64,000 nt of DNA from Serratia sp. FDAARGOS_506 (GCF_003812745.1 NZ_CP033831.1:3162001-3226000), one strand, 5' to 3'. Counted from the first letter of the stretch, positions 1-11,816 are shown. Notes: a model not told the origin generated them from the letters alone. Translations and numbers: made by a program.

Positions 1-2
1 GC

Positions 3-920
<918 letters not shown>

Positions 921-935
921 ACGGCAAACCATTAG

Positions 936-962
936 AAAAAGCGCCTGCGGGCGCTTTTTTTT
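936..962. terminator. Intrinsic terminator after serS, probably bidirectional
   Basis: A 6-bp stem AGCGCC/GGCGCT (940-945 and 950-955) is flanked by an A-run and an eight-base T-run. It ends serS on the plus strand. It could also serve the converging DUF1801 gene, because the A-run reads as T on the minus strand. Confidence 0.85.
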
Positions 963-973
963 ATGCCAAGAAT

Positions 974-1339
974 TCAGCCTGTCGCCAGCGCATAAGCCTG
1001 TTTAATGTAGTCCGCCAGATGCTTGCTTTTCACCTCGCCGGGCGAGTGGAGCTTGATGTGCCGCCGATATTGGCCGCTGCCTTCGAGCTGGTGATAACGG
1101 TCTGCCAGCCGGTAGCCGTGACCGAACTCCACCGTGACGTGGTGGCGGTAGGCAAAAACGCCGCAGAAAAAGTGGGTATGCGAGAACATGATACCGCCGT
1201 ATTTGACCGATTCGGTGACGTCGTTACCACTTGCCGCAGCGGCCTGGCGTACCTGCTGCACGATGGCCAGCAGCTCACCCTGCGTGCTGCCGATGTCCGC
1301 CAGCAGGGCCTCTACCGCCGCATCATTTGCCTGATTCAT
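974..1339 (-). CDS. DUF1801 (YdhG-like) domain protein
   Basis: This 121-residue cytoplasmic protein of unknown biochemical role resembles the DUF1801/YdhG fold family. The recognisable core is VKYGGIMFSHTHFFCGVFAY, then VEFGHG, and LEGSGQYRRHIKL near the C terminus, which is how these small proteins usually look. The ATG at 1337-1339 has a good ribosome site (GGAGA) upstream. The gene converges on serS and diverges from ycaD. In E. coli this interval holds dmsABC and ycaC, so gene content differs here. The family assignment is from memory of the motif pattern; the function is not known. Confidence 0.75.
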   Translation of the reverse strand: MNQANDAAVEALLADIGSTQGELLAIVQQVRQAAAASGNDVTESVKYGGIMFSHTHFFCGVFAYRHHVTVEFGHGYRLADRYHQLEGSGQYRRHIKLHSPGEVKSKHLADYIKQAYALATG

Positions 1340-1436
1340 CTCGCTTCTCCATCGTCAAATCCGCTCTGCGCTGAGCATAGCGCTTTTTCAGCCGTTTAGC
1401 CGGAAACAAATCGTGCGGTGGAATGATAAGAGGCGA

Positions 1437-1464
1437 TTGACTTTTTTATCGCCAGTGGCATGAT
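1437..1464 (+). promoter_or_regulatory. Candidate sigma-70 promoter for ycaD
   Basis: TTGACT (1437-1442) and CATGAT (1459-1464) are separated by 16 bp in the divergent gap between the DUF1801 gene and ycaD. This would put the start point near 1471, about 30 bases before the ycaD ATG. Confidence 0.4.
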
Positions 1465-1502
1465 GCGCGCACTCTCATTGCGCGTTCGGTCACAATTTCA
1501 CT

Positions 1503-2654
1503 ATGTCCGCATACTCCCGCCCAGTGCTCTTATTGCTCTGCGGCCTCTTGCTGCTCACGGTATCCATTGCCGTTTTGAATACGTTAGTGCCTCTTTGGTT
1601 AACCCATGCTCAGCTGTCGACCTGGCAGGTGGGAATGGTCAGCTCCTCTTATTTCAGCGGCAACCTGTTGGGCACGCTGGTGGCGGGCAAACTGATCCAG
1701 CGCGTCGGCTTTACCCGCAGCTATCATCTTTCTTGTCTGGTGTTCGCCGCCGCGACGGCCGGCATGGTGCTGTCGATCGACTTCTGGAGCTGGCTGGGCT
1801 GGCGCTTCTTCGCCGGTGTCGGCTGCGCCTGGATCTGGGTGATCGTGGAGAGCGCGTTGTTGCGCAGCGGCAACTTGAGCAACCGCGGCCAGCTGCTGGC
1901 GGCCTATATGATAGTCTATTACCTCGGTACGGTGACCGGCCAATTGTTGTTGAGCATGACCTCAACCGAATTGCTGCATGTGGTGCCGTGGGTGACCGCC
2001 ATTGTGATCAGCGCCATGCTGCCGATGCTGTTTGCGCGGGTCAACCGCCATGAAGACGAGCCGCAGCAGGCGGCGGTGTGGACAATGCTGAGACGCCGCA
2101 GCGCGCGCCTGGGTATCAATGGCTGCATCATCTCCGGCATCGTGCTCGGTTCGCTGTATGGCCTGATGCCGCTGTACCTCTCCCATCAGGGCATGAGCGA
2201 CGCCAACGTCGGTTACTGGATGGCGCTGCTGGTCAGCTCCGGCATCGTCGGCCAGTGGCCGGTCGGGCGCCTGGCTGATCGCTATGGGCGGCTGCTGGTG
2301 CTGCGCATTCAGGTGTTCGTGGTTATCCTCGCCAGCGTGGCGATGCTCGGTAACTACGCCATGGCGCCTTCGCTGTTTATCCTCGGCTGCGCCGGCTTTA
2401 CCCTGTACCCGGTGGCGATGTCCTGGGCCTGTGAGAAAGCGCTGCCGCACGAGTTGGTGGCGATGAACCAGGCGCTGTTGATGAGTTACACCATCGGCAG
2501 CCTGCTGGGCCCGTCGATGACGGCGCTGCTGATGCAAAACTACTCCGACCGCGTGCTATTCGTGATGATCGCCGCCGTGGCGCTGGTTTACCTGCTGATG
2601 CTGCTGAAGAAGCAGAAGCCGGACCATCATCACACCCCATTCGCCGCCGCCTGA
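1503..2654 (+). CDS. ycaD: MFS-type transporter YcaD
   Basis: This 383-residue inner-membrane protein of the major facilitator superfamily is nearly colinear with E. coli YcaD (382 aa). About twelve hydrophobic helices are present. A loop [14 protein letters not shown] (~residues 256-269) matches the conserved MFS motif A, and [21 protein letters not shown] starts the second half. The substrate is unknown in E. coli too. The ATG at 1503 matches the family N terminus (MSxYxRPV), but no clear Shine-Dalgarno sequence precedes it. The gene stands alone, closed by a strong terminator. Confidence 0.9.
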   Translation: MSAYSRPVLLLLCGLLLLTVSIAVLNTLVPLWLTHAQLSTWQVGMVSSSYFSGNLLGTLVAGKLIQRVGFTRSYHLSCLVFAAATAGMVLSIDFWSWLGWRFFAGVGCAWIWVIVESALLRSGNLSNRGQLLAAYMIVYYLGTVTGQLLLSMTSTELLHVVPWVTAIVISAMLPMLFARVNRHEDEPQQAAVWTMLRRRSARLGINGCIISGIVLGSLYGLMPLYLSHQGMSDANVGYWMALLVSSGIVGQWPVGRLADRYGRLLVLRIQVFVVILASVAMLGNYAMAPSLFILGCAGFTLYPVAMSWACEKALPHELVAMNQALLMSYTIGSLLGPSMTALLMQNYSDRVLFVMIAAVALVYLLMLLKKQKPDHHHTPFAAA

Positions 2655-2659
2655 GCATA

Positions 2660-2687
2660 AAAAAACCGGCCATGAGCCGGTTTTTCT
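2660..2687. terminator. Bidirectional intrinsic terminator between ycaD and pflA
   Basis: A perfect 10-bp stem AAAAACCGGC/GCCGGTTTTT (2661-2670 and 2676-2685) sits between the converging ycaD and pflA genes. The A/T runs lie within the stem, so it can stop transcription from both sides. Confidence 0.88.
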
Positions 2688-2702
2688 TGTGGCGTGAGCC
2701 AA

Positions 2703-3443
2703 TCAGTAGATCACTTTGTGGCCGTAGCTTTCCAGGATGCCTTTGACGCGATCCATGGTCTCGGCCTTCGGCGGGTGCACACCGTCCAGCTTGTACTCTT
2801 CCCCCATCGCCACCCATTTGTGCTTGCCCAACTCGTGATAGGGCAGCAGCTCGATTTTCTCGATGTTGCTCATGTCTTTGGTGAATTCGCCCAGCAGGTG
2901 CGCCGATTTATCGTCGTCTGACCAACCCGGCACCACCACGTAGCGGATCCAGGTACGTTGATTGCGTTTCGCCAGGTAGCGAGCGAATTCCAGCGTGCGG
3001 TGGTTGGAGACGCCGACCAGGTTTTGGTGGATCTCGTCGTTCATCTGTTTCAGATCCAGCATCACCAGATCGGTGGTGTCCAGCAGCTCATCGATCACCG
3101 GATCGTAGCGACGTACGAAGCCATTGGTGTCCAGGCAGGTATTGATGCCTTCGGCGTGGCAGGCGCGGAACCAGTCGCGTACGAATTCAGCCTGCAGGAT
3201 CGCCTCGCCGCCGGATGCGGTCACGCCGCCGCCGGAGGCGTTCATGAAGTGGCGGTAAGCCACCGCGTCTTTCATCAGCTCTTCGACGGTCACTTCTTTG
3301 CCGCCGTGGGTGTCCCAGGTGTCGCGGTTATGGCAATAGAGGCAGCGCATCAGGCAGCCCTGGAAGAAGACGATAAAGCGGATCCCTGGCCCGTCGACGG
3401 TGCCGCAGGATTCGAAGGAGTGGATGCGACCAGTTACTGACAT
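2703..3443 (-). CDS. pflA: Pyruvate formate-lyase activating enzyme
   Basis: This 246-residue radical SAM enzyme abstracts a hydrogen from the PflB glycine to make its glycyl radical under anaerobic conditions. The CxxxCxxC cluster motif is C30, C34 and C37 ([11 protein letters not shown]), which binds the [4Fe-4S] cluster and S-adenosylmethionine. The start is placed at the ATG at 3441-3443 ([10 protein letters not shown]), which gives exactly the E. coli length; an upstream in-frame extension has no support. The gene lies 279 bp downstream of pflB on the same strand. A hairpin between them suggests that pflA is expressed partly by read-through and partly on its own. Confidence 0.97.
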   Translation of the reverse strand: MSVTGRIHSFESCGTVDGPGIRFIVFFQGCLMRCLYCHNRDTWDTHGGKEVTVEELMKDAVAYRHFMNASGGGVTASGGEAILQAEFVRDWFRACHAEGINTCLDTNGFVRRYDPVIDELLDTTDLVMLDLKQMNDEIHQNLVGVSNHRTLEFARYLAKRNQRTWIRYVVVPGWSDDDKSAHLLGEFTKDMSNIEKIELLPYHELGKHKWVAMGEEYKLDGVHPPKAETMDRVKGILESYGHKVIY

Positions 3444-3584
3444 TGCGGGGTTTTCTCCAATATTGACTGTCAAACGCAGTCTAAAAATAGGCGCGTGGCC
3501 GCCGGCCAGGTATCTGCGATGCAGCAGCGGGTGGAACCGCCACCGGGAGTAATGATGCCTGTCGGCCGGCCAGTTGCCGGATAA

Positions 3585-3629
3585 CTGTTTTGCCGGCTAT
3601 CCATTCAGTATAGATGTCCGGCAAAACAG
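3585..3629. repeat. 12-bp perfect inverted repeat in the pflB-pflA gap
   Basis: CTGTTTTGCCGG (3585-3596) and its exact complement CCGGCAAAACAG (3618-3629) are separated by 21 bases. In RNA this is a 12-bp stem in the pflB-pflA spacer. It has no T-run of its own, so mRNA processing or stabilisation is as likely as termination. Confidence 0.6.
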
Positions 3630-3660
3630 ACTCGTACGGAGTCAGGGGAGAGCGGTGGGA

Positions 3661-3685
3661 GAAAAGGGCCGGCAGAACCGGCCCT
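3661..3685 (-). terminator. Terminator or attenuator between pflB and pflA
   Basis: Reading the minus strand 37 bases after the pflB stop, an 8-bp stem AGGGCCGG/CCGGCCCT with a 5-base loop is followed by TTTTC. The short T-run suggests partial termination, so that pflB mRNA is more abundant than pflA mRNA. Confidence 0.6.
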
Positions 3686-3722
3686 GCGCTGGTGCCGAGC
3701 GGTTTCCCGCCCGGCCGGCGTA

Positions 3723-6005
<2,283 letters not shown>

Positions 6006-6059
6006 TGTACACCTACCTTTGATTGTGGATTTCTAACTCTGCGCGCGGTAGCTCACAGC

Positions 6060-6920
6060 TTAGTGCTGTTCGCGGCCCCCGCGCAGATAAATTACCCAGT
6101 AAGTCAACCCAACCAGCAGACCGCCGCCGATGATGTTGCCGATGGTGACCGGAATCAGGTTGTCGATGATGAAGTTGCTTACTGTCAGATGAGCGAATTG
6201 CTCAGGTACCGCCCCTACGGCTTGCCAGAATTCCGGCGTGGCGAAGTGTTTGACCACGATGCCCATAGGGATCATAAACATGTTGGCGATGCTGTGCTCG
6301 AAGCCGCTGGCGACAAACATCCCGACCGGCAGCACCATGGCGAGCATCTTGTCGGTCAGGGTGCGGCCGGAGTAGCTCATCCAGACCGCCAGGCAGACCA
6401 TCAGGTTAGCCAAAATGCCGAGGCACACGGCTTCGATAAAGGTGTGATGCAGCTTGTGGTCTGCGGTTTGCAGGACGTTCAGGCCCCACTGGCCGTTGGC
6501 GACCATATACTCGCCGGAGAACCAGATCAGTGCCACGAAGAACAGTGCGCCGACCAGGTTGCCGAGATAAACGTTCAGCCAGTTGGCGCCCAGCTGGCTC
6601 CAGCTGATACGGCCGCTGGCCTTGGCGATGACGATGAGCACGGTAGAGGTGAACAAGTCGGCGCCTGACACCACCACTAGCATTAACCCGAGAGAGAAGC
6701 AGATGCCGCCGACCAGTTTCGCCAGGCCGAAAGGTACGCCGGCGGTGCCGGTGGTCGCCGTGATGTAGAAGACGAAGGCGATGGAAATGAAGACACCGGC
6801 GGTGATCGCCAAATAAAACGTTTTCAGCGGATGTTTGGTGGCTTTATACACGCCGGCATCTTCAGCGATTTTCGCCGTGGCCGCAGGTAAAATCAGATCG
6901 AAGGGGCTGTCAGTTTTCAA
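6060..6920 (-). CDS. focA: Formate channel FocA
   Basis: This 286-residue inner-membrane protein of the formate-nitrite transporter family is a pentamer with a pore in each subunit. It exports formate made by PflB and can re-import it at low pH. It is almost identical in layout to E. coli FocA (285 aa): six helices, with the conserved GFEHSIANMFMIP segment carrying the pore histidine. The N terminus KTDSPFDLILPA aligns with the E. coli start, which forces a TTG start codon at 6918-6920. No in-frame ATG or GTG lies nearby upstream. The weak start and weak ribosome site fit low FocA relative to PflB. Confidence 0.96.
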   Translation of the reverse strand: MKTDSPFDLILPAATAKIAEDAGVYKATKHPLKTFYLAITAGVFISIAFVFYITATTGTAGVPFGLAKLVGGICFSLGLMLVVVSGADLFTSTVLIVIAKASGRISWSQLGANWLNVYLGNLVGALFFVALIWFSGEYMVANGQWGLNVLQTADHKLHHTFIEAVCLGILANLMVCLAVWMSYSGRTLTDKMLAMVLPVGMFVASGFEHSIANMFMIPMGIVVKHFATPEFWQAVGAVPEQFAHLTVSNFIIDNLIPVTIGNIIGGGLLVGLTYWVIYLRGGREQH

Positions 6921-6952
6921 ACTAACTCTCGCTCTTAAGGGTTAAAACAACG

Positions 6953-7001
6953 CAATGAGATACTAGCAAAGCAGTATAGGGGAAAATTTGATTTGGATCA
7001 T
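6953..7001 (-). promoter_or_regulatory. FNR-dependent focA-pflB promoter
   Basis: TTGAT-TTGG-ATCAT (6988-7001) matches the FNR half-sites TTGAT/ATCAA at 9 of 10 positions. On the minus strand a -10-like TAGTAT lies at 6960-6965, giving a start point near 6953. The box centre is then 41.5 bp upstream, the class II FNR position. E. coli focA-pfl has an FNR-activated promoter of this design. A second -10-like TATACT lies at 6973-6978. Confidence 0.7.
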
Positions 7002-7299
7002 AAGGCGGGGAAGTAGAGCGGTAAAATGGCGTGTTTATTGTGTGGCTTTTGTGGTTAATTTATTGATTTTTAAGTAAAAACATTTTTTTAATGTTTGCAA
7101 ATTTTTTTGAATTCGCCGGGTGGAAGGCGTGGGGTAAAGTTAAATTTTTAGGCGTTTTGTCGCCGCCCGTCGCTGAAAGTTTAATTATCGGTTAATTATT
7201 ATTTCACCGTCCGGCAACAATTGACGGTTTATTTATTTTTATGGTCGTTTAACCGCCCATCTTCCGGCGGAAAAATAAAACCGAATGCGTTGAAATAAA

Positions 7300-7338
7300 C
7301 CGCAAAAATGAAAACGCCGCAACGGAGTGCGGCGTTTG
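7300..7338 (-). terminator. Intrinsic terminator after ycaO
   Basis: A perfect 10-bp stem AAACGCCGCA/TGCGGCGTTT (7312-7321 and 7328-7337) has a 6-base loop. On the minus strand it runs into TTTTCATTTTTG. It separates ycaO from the focA promoter region. Confidence 0.8.
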
Positions 7339-7381
7339 GCAAAAGGGATACTCCCAAAGTGGCAGTGCCCCCTGATGATGC

Positions 7382-9145
7382 TTAGGCCTTGGCCCAGTGG
7401 CGACGTTTGGCCGCCTGCAGCTTCTCGTAGGCCGCCAGCAGCGCCTGGTGGGCCGGCAATGCCTTCAAATCGGCATCGACGGCGAACAACCCGTTGAAGC
7501 GCTCTTCGCCGCTGATGGCGGCGGAGGCAGCGTCGACCGCTTCCTGACCGTACATCTTCACGAACGCGGTATAGTATTGCGCCGCTTCGCGTTCAGGCTC
7601 CTGCGCCAGCAGTAGCAGCGTTTGCAGGCAGCGGTAGTAGTTGCTGCGCGCCGGGCTCAGCACCGAGGCGTTGAAGTCCTGCGTCCATTCGGTCCAGATC
7701 AGCGCCTGATCCAGATCGCCGCCCGCCAGCGCCAGCATAGACTTCAGCTCGCCCACGCGCAGGGTATGCCAGGCGTTGTCTTTGCCGCTGGCAATGCCCA
7801 GCAGTTCGCGTACGCGGGTGAAATCGTCCAGCCCTTCGTCGTCCAACTGTTCGATCAGCGCCAGGTATTCTTCCGGCTCCCACTCGCTGCCCGGCAACGC
7901 CAGCAACGTATCGCGCAGGTGCGCGCCCATGCTGTTGTTGGCCAGCAGCAGATCTTCCGCCGGATAAATGTCGGACATGCCCGGCACGATGATGCGGCAA
8001 GCGTAGACGCCCAGGTGCTCGTAGTCGGCGATGTACACTTCTGCGTCTTCTTTGTCGAAGATGCTCATCAGGATGGCGAACTCTTCTTGCGTGCTGCCGC
8101 TGAAGTTCCAGTCAACGAACGGGTAATCCGCGTCCTGTTTGAACAGATCCCAGGAGATCAGACCGCTGGAGTCGATGAAGTGCGTTTCCAGGTTGGTGTG
8201 TTCAGCCACTTCTTCGTCATCGAAAGTCGGTGCGGTGAACACGTCGAGATCTTTCAGGCTGCGGCCCTGCAGCAGTTCGGTTACCGTGCGCTCCAGCGCC
8301 ACGCCGAAGTCCGGGTGCGCGCCGAATGAGGCGAAGCAGGTGCCGTTGGTCGGGTTGAACAGCACCACGCAAATGACCGGGTAGTTGCCGCCCAGCGAGG
8401 CGTCATAGGAGAGGATCGGGAAACCTTCCTCTTCCAGCTTGGCGATGGCTTCCACCACGCCCGGGTAACGGTTCAGCACGTCGTCCGGGATCGCCGGCAG
8501 GCTGATGGATTCGGCGATGATGCGGTTTTTCACATAGCGCTCGAACACTTCCGACAGGCCCTGCACGCGCGCTTCGTTGGCGGTGTTGCCGGCGGACATG
8601 CCGTTGGAAACATACAGGTTGCCGATGATGTTCATCGGGATGTAAACGGTTTGCTGATCGGACTGACGGGTAAACGGCAGCGCGCACACGCCGCGATCGG
8701 CATTGCCGGACTGCAGATCGACAAGATCGCTGGCGCTCAGCTCTTGTTGCGGATCGTAGAAGGCGTGCAGGCGTTCGTCGAGGATGCCGGCCGGCAGCGC
8801 GTCGTCTTCAGGGATCGGGAACCATTTCTCATTCGGATAGTGCACGAAGTCGCCTTCGGCGATCTGCCGGCCCAGATAGAAATCGGCGAAGAAGTAGTTG
8901 GTGGACAGGCGCTCGAAATATTCACCCAGCGCGGAGGCCAGCGCGGCTTTTTTGCTGGCGCCTTTGCCGTTGGTGAAGCACAGCGGGCAATCGCGATCGC
9001 GAATGTGCACCGACCACACGTGCGGCACCGGGTTCAGCCAGGAGGCTTCTTCGATGTTGAAACCGAGATCGCTCAGTTTCTGCTGGAAACGGGCGATGGA
9101 GTCTTCCAGGGCGGCGTCTTTACCGGGGATAAAAGTTTGCGTCAT
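7382..9145 (-). CDS. ycaO: YcaO protein, involved in ribosomal protein S12 methylthiolation
   Basis: This 587-residue founding-type YcaO protein is colinear with E. coli YcaO (586 aa). E. coli YcaO is linked to RimO-dependent beta-methylthiolation of Asp88 in ribosomal protein S12, and the YcaO fold binds ATP. Conserved blocks include FTNGKGASKKAALASALGEY, then EARVQGLSEVFERYVK, and SFGAHPDFGVALERTVTELLQGR. The C-terminal third is the helical extension of this subgroup. The ATG at 9143-9145 (MTQTFIPG) matches E. coli; a GTG nine bases upstream is in frame but unnecessary. No peptide precursor or maturation genes are nearby, which argues against a natural-product (RiPP) role. Confidence 0.94.
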   Translation of the reverse strand: MTQTFIPGKDAALEDSIARFQQKLSDLGFNIEEASWLNPVPHVWSVHIRDRDCPLCFTNGKGASKKAALASALGEYFERLSTNYFFADFYLGRQIAEGDFVHYPNEKWFPIPEDDALPAGILDERLHAFYDPQQELSASDLVDLQSGNADRGVCALPFTRQSDQQTVYIPMNIIGNLYVSNGMSAGNTANEARVQGLSEVFERYVKNRIIAESISLPAIPDDVLNRYPGVVEAIAKLEEEGFPILSYDASLGGNYPVICVVLFNPTNGTCFASFGAHPDFGVALERTVTELLQGRSLKDLDVFTAPTFDDEEVAEHTNLETHFIDSSGLISWDLFKQDADYPFVDWNFSGSTQEEFAILMSIFDKEDAEVYIADYEHLGVYACRIIVPGMSDIYPAEDLLLANNSMGAHLRDTLLALPGSEWEPEEYLALIEQLDDEGLDDFTRVRELLGIASGKDNAWHTLRVGELKSMLALAGGDLDQALIWTEWTQDFNASVLSPARSNYYRCLQTLLLLAQEPEREAAQYYTAFVKMYGQEAVDAASAAISGEERFNGLFAVDADLKALPAHQALLAAYEKLQAAKRRHWAKA

Positions 9146-9157
9146 TGTCTTCACTTT

Positions 9158-9180
9158 TTGCGCGTACTAAAAACGCGCAA
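9158..9180. promoter_or_regulatory. Perfect 8-bp palindrome in the ycaO-ansB divergent gap
   Basis: TTGCGCGT (9158-9165) and ACGCGCAA (9173-9180) form a perfect inverted repeat with a 7-base spacer. It starts 13 bases upstream of the ycaO ATG. It could be an operator for the divergent genes or a hairpin in the ycaO leader. No known regulator is recognised. Confidence 0.45.
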
Positions 9181-9293
9181 TGATACGGGGTTTTACGCTG
9201 GAGCTCCACGTATTCCTAAAGCGGCGGCAAAGTCACAGTTTTTTTAAGGATAAAGGCCATAATTCAGCGAGTTATCTGTCACGGAGAAATCTA

Positions 9294-10340
9294 ATGAAAT
9301 CAGTGAAACTCAGCGCGTTAACCCTTCTGTTGACCGGCGTCAGCGCCTCGGCGCTGGCGCTGCCCAACATCACTCTGTTGGCGACCGGCGGCACCATCGC
9401 CGGCGGCGGCGATTCGGCGACAAAATCCAACTATACGGCGGGCAAGCTGGGCGTCGAGGCGCTGGTCGATGCGGTGCCGGCGCTGAAAAACATCGCCAAC
9501 GTGCAGGGGGAGCAGGTGGTGAACATCGGTTCGCAGGACATGAACGATCAGGTCTGGCTGACGCTGGCGAAGAAGATTGACGCCGACTGCGGCAAGACCG
9601 ACGGCTTCGTCATCACCCACGGCACCGATACGCTGGAAGAGACGGCCTATTTCCTCGAACTGACGGTGAAGTGCGACAAGCCGGTGGTGCTGGTGGGGGC
9701 GATGCGGCCGGCGACGGCGATGAGCGCCGACGGCCCGTTCAACCTGTATAACGCGGTGGTGACGGCGGCGGATCCGCAATCCGCCAGCCGCGGGGTGCTG
9801 GTGGCGATGAACGACACCGTGCTGGATGCGCGTGACGTTACCAAGACCAACACCACCGCCGTGCAGACCTTCCAGTCGCCGAACTTCGGCCCGCTCGGGT
9901 ATATCCACAACGGCAAGGTCGATTACCAACGCTCGCCGCAGCGTAAGCATACCCGGGATACGCCGTTCGACGTCAGCAAGCTGAACGAACTGCCGAAGGT
10001 CGGCATCGTCTACAACTATGCCAACGCCTCCGATGCGCCGGCCAAGGCGTTGATCGCCGAAGGCTATCAGGGCATCGTCAGCGCCGGGGTCGGCAACGGC
10101 AACCTGTATAAAACAGTGTTCGACACCCTGGCGACGGCGGCGCACAACGGTGTGGCGGTGGTGCGTTCTTCGCGCGTGCCGACCGGCGCCACCACCGAAG
10201 ATGCGGAAGTGGACGACGCCAAGTACGGCTTCGTCGCCGCCGGCACGCTGAATCCGCAAAAAGCGCGCATTCTGCTGCAGCTGGCGCTGACGCAAACCAA
10301 AGACGCGAAGCAGATCCAGCAGATGTTCAATCAGTACTGA
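9294..10340 (+). CDS. ansB: Periplasmic L-asparaginase II
   Basis: This 348-residue secreted type II asparaginase hydrolyses L-asparagine to aspartate and ammonia. A Sec signal peptide of about 22 residues ends SALA before LPNITLLATGGTIAGG. The mature protein then has the nucleophile threonine at position 12, and a second active-site block HGTDTLEET supplies Thr-Asp. The start is the ATG at 9294 after ACGGAGAAATCT; an in-frame extension from 9180 would precede the signal peptide and is rejected. In E. coli ansB is far from this locus and ycaP sits here instead, so the position is a Serratia-type feature. It is divergent from ycaO. Confidence 0.95.
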   Translation: MKSVKLSALTLLLTGVSASALALPNITLLATGGTIAGGGDSATKSNYTAGKLGVEALVDAVPALKNIANVQGEQVVNIGSQDMNDQVWLTLAKKIDADCGKTDGFVITHGTDTLEETAYFLELTVKCDKPVVLVGAMRPATAMSADGPFNLYNAVVTAADPQSASRGVLVAMNDTVLDARDVTKTNTTAVQTFQSPNFGPLGYIHNGKVDYQRSPQRKHTRDTPFDVSKLNELPKVGIVYNYANASDAPAKALIAEGYQGIVSAGVGNGNLYKTVFDTLATAAHNGVAVVRSSRVPTGATTEDAEVDDAKYGFVAAGTLNPQKARILLQLALTQTKDAKQIQQMFNQY

Positions 10341-10641
10341 CCGTTTTCTCTTCTGCGGGGGCCGACCGGCTCCCGCAGCCATCTTGGCTGAATACAGCAT
10401 AAAACACCGCGTTAACCCGCTGAATTTCCCCATGTCACAGGGTTTTATCGTCCAAAAAAACGCGAAGGCCGCAGAGCCTGTCATCACCCGGTGCGGCCGT
10501 TTGCCGGCGGAGGGCGAATAAGCGTTGCAGCCATGGGGCGTGAGTGATAAAACCGATGGGTTGGTTAACGCGAGCGTTAACTTCGGGCGTCTTTTCGACA
10601 GGTCGCTTTTCTGCGGCGAACAGTGAATGTGGTGAGGGGAA
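10341..10641. other. Gap between ansB and serC with repeated GTTAAC sites; no gene
   Basis: This 301-bp non-coding stretch holds the ansB hairpin, then three GTTAAC hexamers (10411-10416, 10564-10569, 10576-10581). The last two form a perfect palindrome, GTTAACGC-GA-GCGTTAAC (10564-10581), about 60 bp before the serC ATG. This is a likely serC operator or regulator site of unknown type. Confidence 0.5.
10353..10378 (+). terminator. Hairpin after ansB, possible terminator
   Basis: CTGCGGG/CCCGCAG (10353-10359 and 10372-10378) plus an inner GCC/GGC makes a strong stem 12 bases after the ansB stop. The T-run is missing, so termination strength is uncertain. Confidence 0.5.
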
Positions 10642-11727
10642 ATGACTCAGGTTTATAATTTTAGCTCTGGCCCGGCGATGCTGCCGGTGGAAGTGTTGCG
10701 TCGTGCGGAACAGGAACTGTGCAACTGGCACGGGCTGGGCACGTCAGTGATGGAGATCAGTCACCGCAGCAAAGAATTCATCGCCGTTGCCGAGCAGGCG
10801 GAACAGGATCTGCGCGATCTGCTGAAAGTCCCCTCCAACTATAAGGTGCTGTTTTGCCACGGCGGTGCCCGCGCGCAGTTTGCCGCGCTGCCGCTGAACC
10901 TGCTGGGCGACAAGGCCACCGCCGACTATATTGACGGCGGCTATTGGGCGCACAGCGCCATCAAGGAAGCGGAAAAGTATTGTGCCCCGAACGTCATCGA
11001 CGTAAAAACCCGCATCGACGGCCTGAGCGGCATCAAGCCGATGAAAGAGTGGCAGCTCAGCGACGACGCCGCTTATGTGCACTATTGCCCGAATGAGACC
11101 ATCGACGGCGTGGCCATCGATGAAACGCCGGACTTCGGCGACAAAGTGGTGATCGGCGATTACTCCTCGACCATCCTGTCCCGCCCGCTCGACGTCAGCC
11201 GCTTCGGCGTGATTTACGCCGGCGCGCAGAAAAATATCGGCCCGGCCGGCCTGACGCTGGTGATCGTGCGCGACGATCTGCTGGGCAAGGCGCGCAAGGA
11301 AGTGCCGTCGATCCTCGACTACACCGTGCTGGCCGAGAACGACTCGATGTTCAACACCCCGCCGACCTTCGCCTGGTACCTGTCCGGGCTGGTGTTCAAA
11401 TGGCTGAAAGAGCAGGGCGGTCTGGTGGAGATGCAAAAACGCAATCAGGCCAAGGCCGAACTGCTGTACGCGACCATCGATAAATCCGACTTCTACCGCA
11501 GCCAGGTGGCGATCGCCAACCGTTCCTGGATGAACGTGCCGTTCCAACTGGCCGATGCGGCGCTGGACAAGGTGTTCCTCAGCGAAGCCGAGGCCATCGG
11601 CCTGCAGGCGCTGAAGGGCCACCGGGTAGTTGGCGGCATGCGCGCTTCTATTTACAATGCCATGCCGCTGACCGGCGTGCAGGCGCTGACCGACTTCATG
11701 GCCGACTTCGAACGTCGTCACGGTTGA
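10642..11727 (+). CDS. serC: Phosphoserine aminotransferase
   Basis: This 361-residue PLP-dependent class V aminotransferase acts in serine biosynthesis (3-phosphohydroxypyruvate to phosphoserine) and, in enterobacteria, pyridoxal phosphate biosynthesis. It is colinear with E. coli SerC (362 aa). The PLP-binding lysine is K197 in [11 protein letters not shown]. The N terminus is [15 protein letters not shown] and the C terminus is FERRHG. The ATG at 10642 follows GAGGGGA. It is the first gene of the conserved serC-aroA pair, which links serine and aromatic synthesis, with an attenuator-like hairpin before aroA. Confidence 0.98.
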   Translation: MTQVYNFSSGPAMLPVEVLRRAEQELCNWHGLGTSVMEISHRSKEFIAVAEQAEQDLRDLLKVPSNYKVLFCHGGARAQFAALPLNLLGDKATADYIDGGYWAHSAIKEAEKYCAPNVIDVKTRIDGLSGIKPMKEWQLSDDAAYVHYCPNETIDGVAIDETPDFGDKVVIGDYSSTILSRPLDVSRFGVIYAGAQKNIGPAGLTLVIVRDDLLGKARKEVPSILDYTVLAENDSMFNTPPTFAWYLSGLVFKWLKEQGGLVEMQKRNQAKAELLYATIDKSDFYRSQVAIANRSWMNVPFQLADAALDKVFLSEAEAIGLQALKGHRVVGGMRASIYNAMPLTGVQALTDFMADFERRHG

Positions 11728-11781
11728 TCCCGTCAGCTCGCCAGGCGCGGGCTGCCTCAGGCTGTTGTCCTTTTGCATTAA

Positions 11782-11816
11782 AGCGGCTCCGGCATTATTC
11801 CGGAGCCGTTTCGTTT
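11782..11816 (+). terminator. Terminator/attenuator between serC and aroA
   Basis: A perfect 9-bp stem CGGCTCCGG/CCGGAGCCG (11784-11792 and 11800-11808) with a 7-base loop is followed by TTTCGTTT. A terminator in the same position lowers read-through into aroA in the E. coli serC-aroA operon. Confidence 0.75.

Larger units (their letters stand above)
6921..7381. other. AT-rich gap between ycaO and focA; no gene
   Basis: This 461-bp stretch is much richer in A and T than its surroundings. No coding frame with a plausible start and ribosome site was found. It holds the FNR promoter near focA and the ycaO terminator at its right side. A 7-bp inverted repeat (AAACATT/AATGTTT, 7078-7096) and TTAATT-rich blocks (about 7180-7200) could bind ArcA or IHF, both known regulators of pfl in E. 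coli, but no exact site can be assigned by eye. Confidence 0.6.

Noticed and set aside
7382-9145. ycaO as part of a ribosomally made peptide (RiPP) cluster
   Set aside because: The sequence is the long enterobacterial YcaO linked to RimO/S12 modification, and no precursor peptide, dehydrogenase or transporter gene is nearby.
10435-10731. A 98-codon minus-strand frame between ansB and serC
   Set aside because: It runs through the serC ribosome site and start, its translation matches nothing recognised, and no start signal precedes it.
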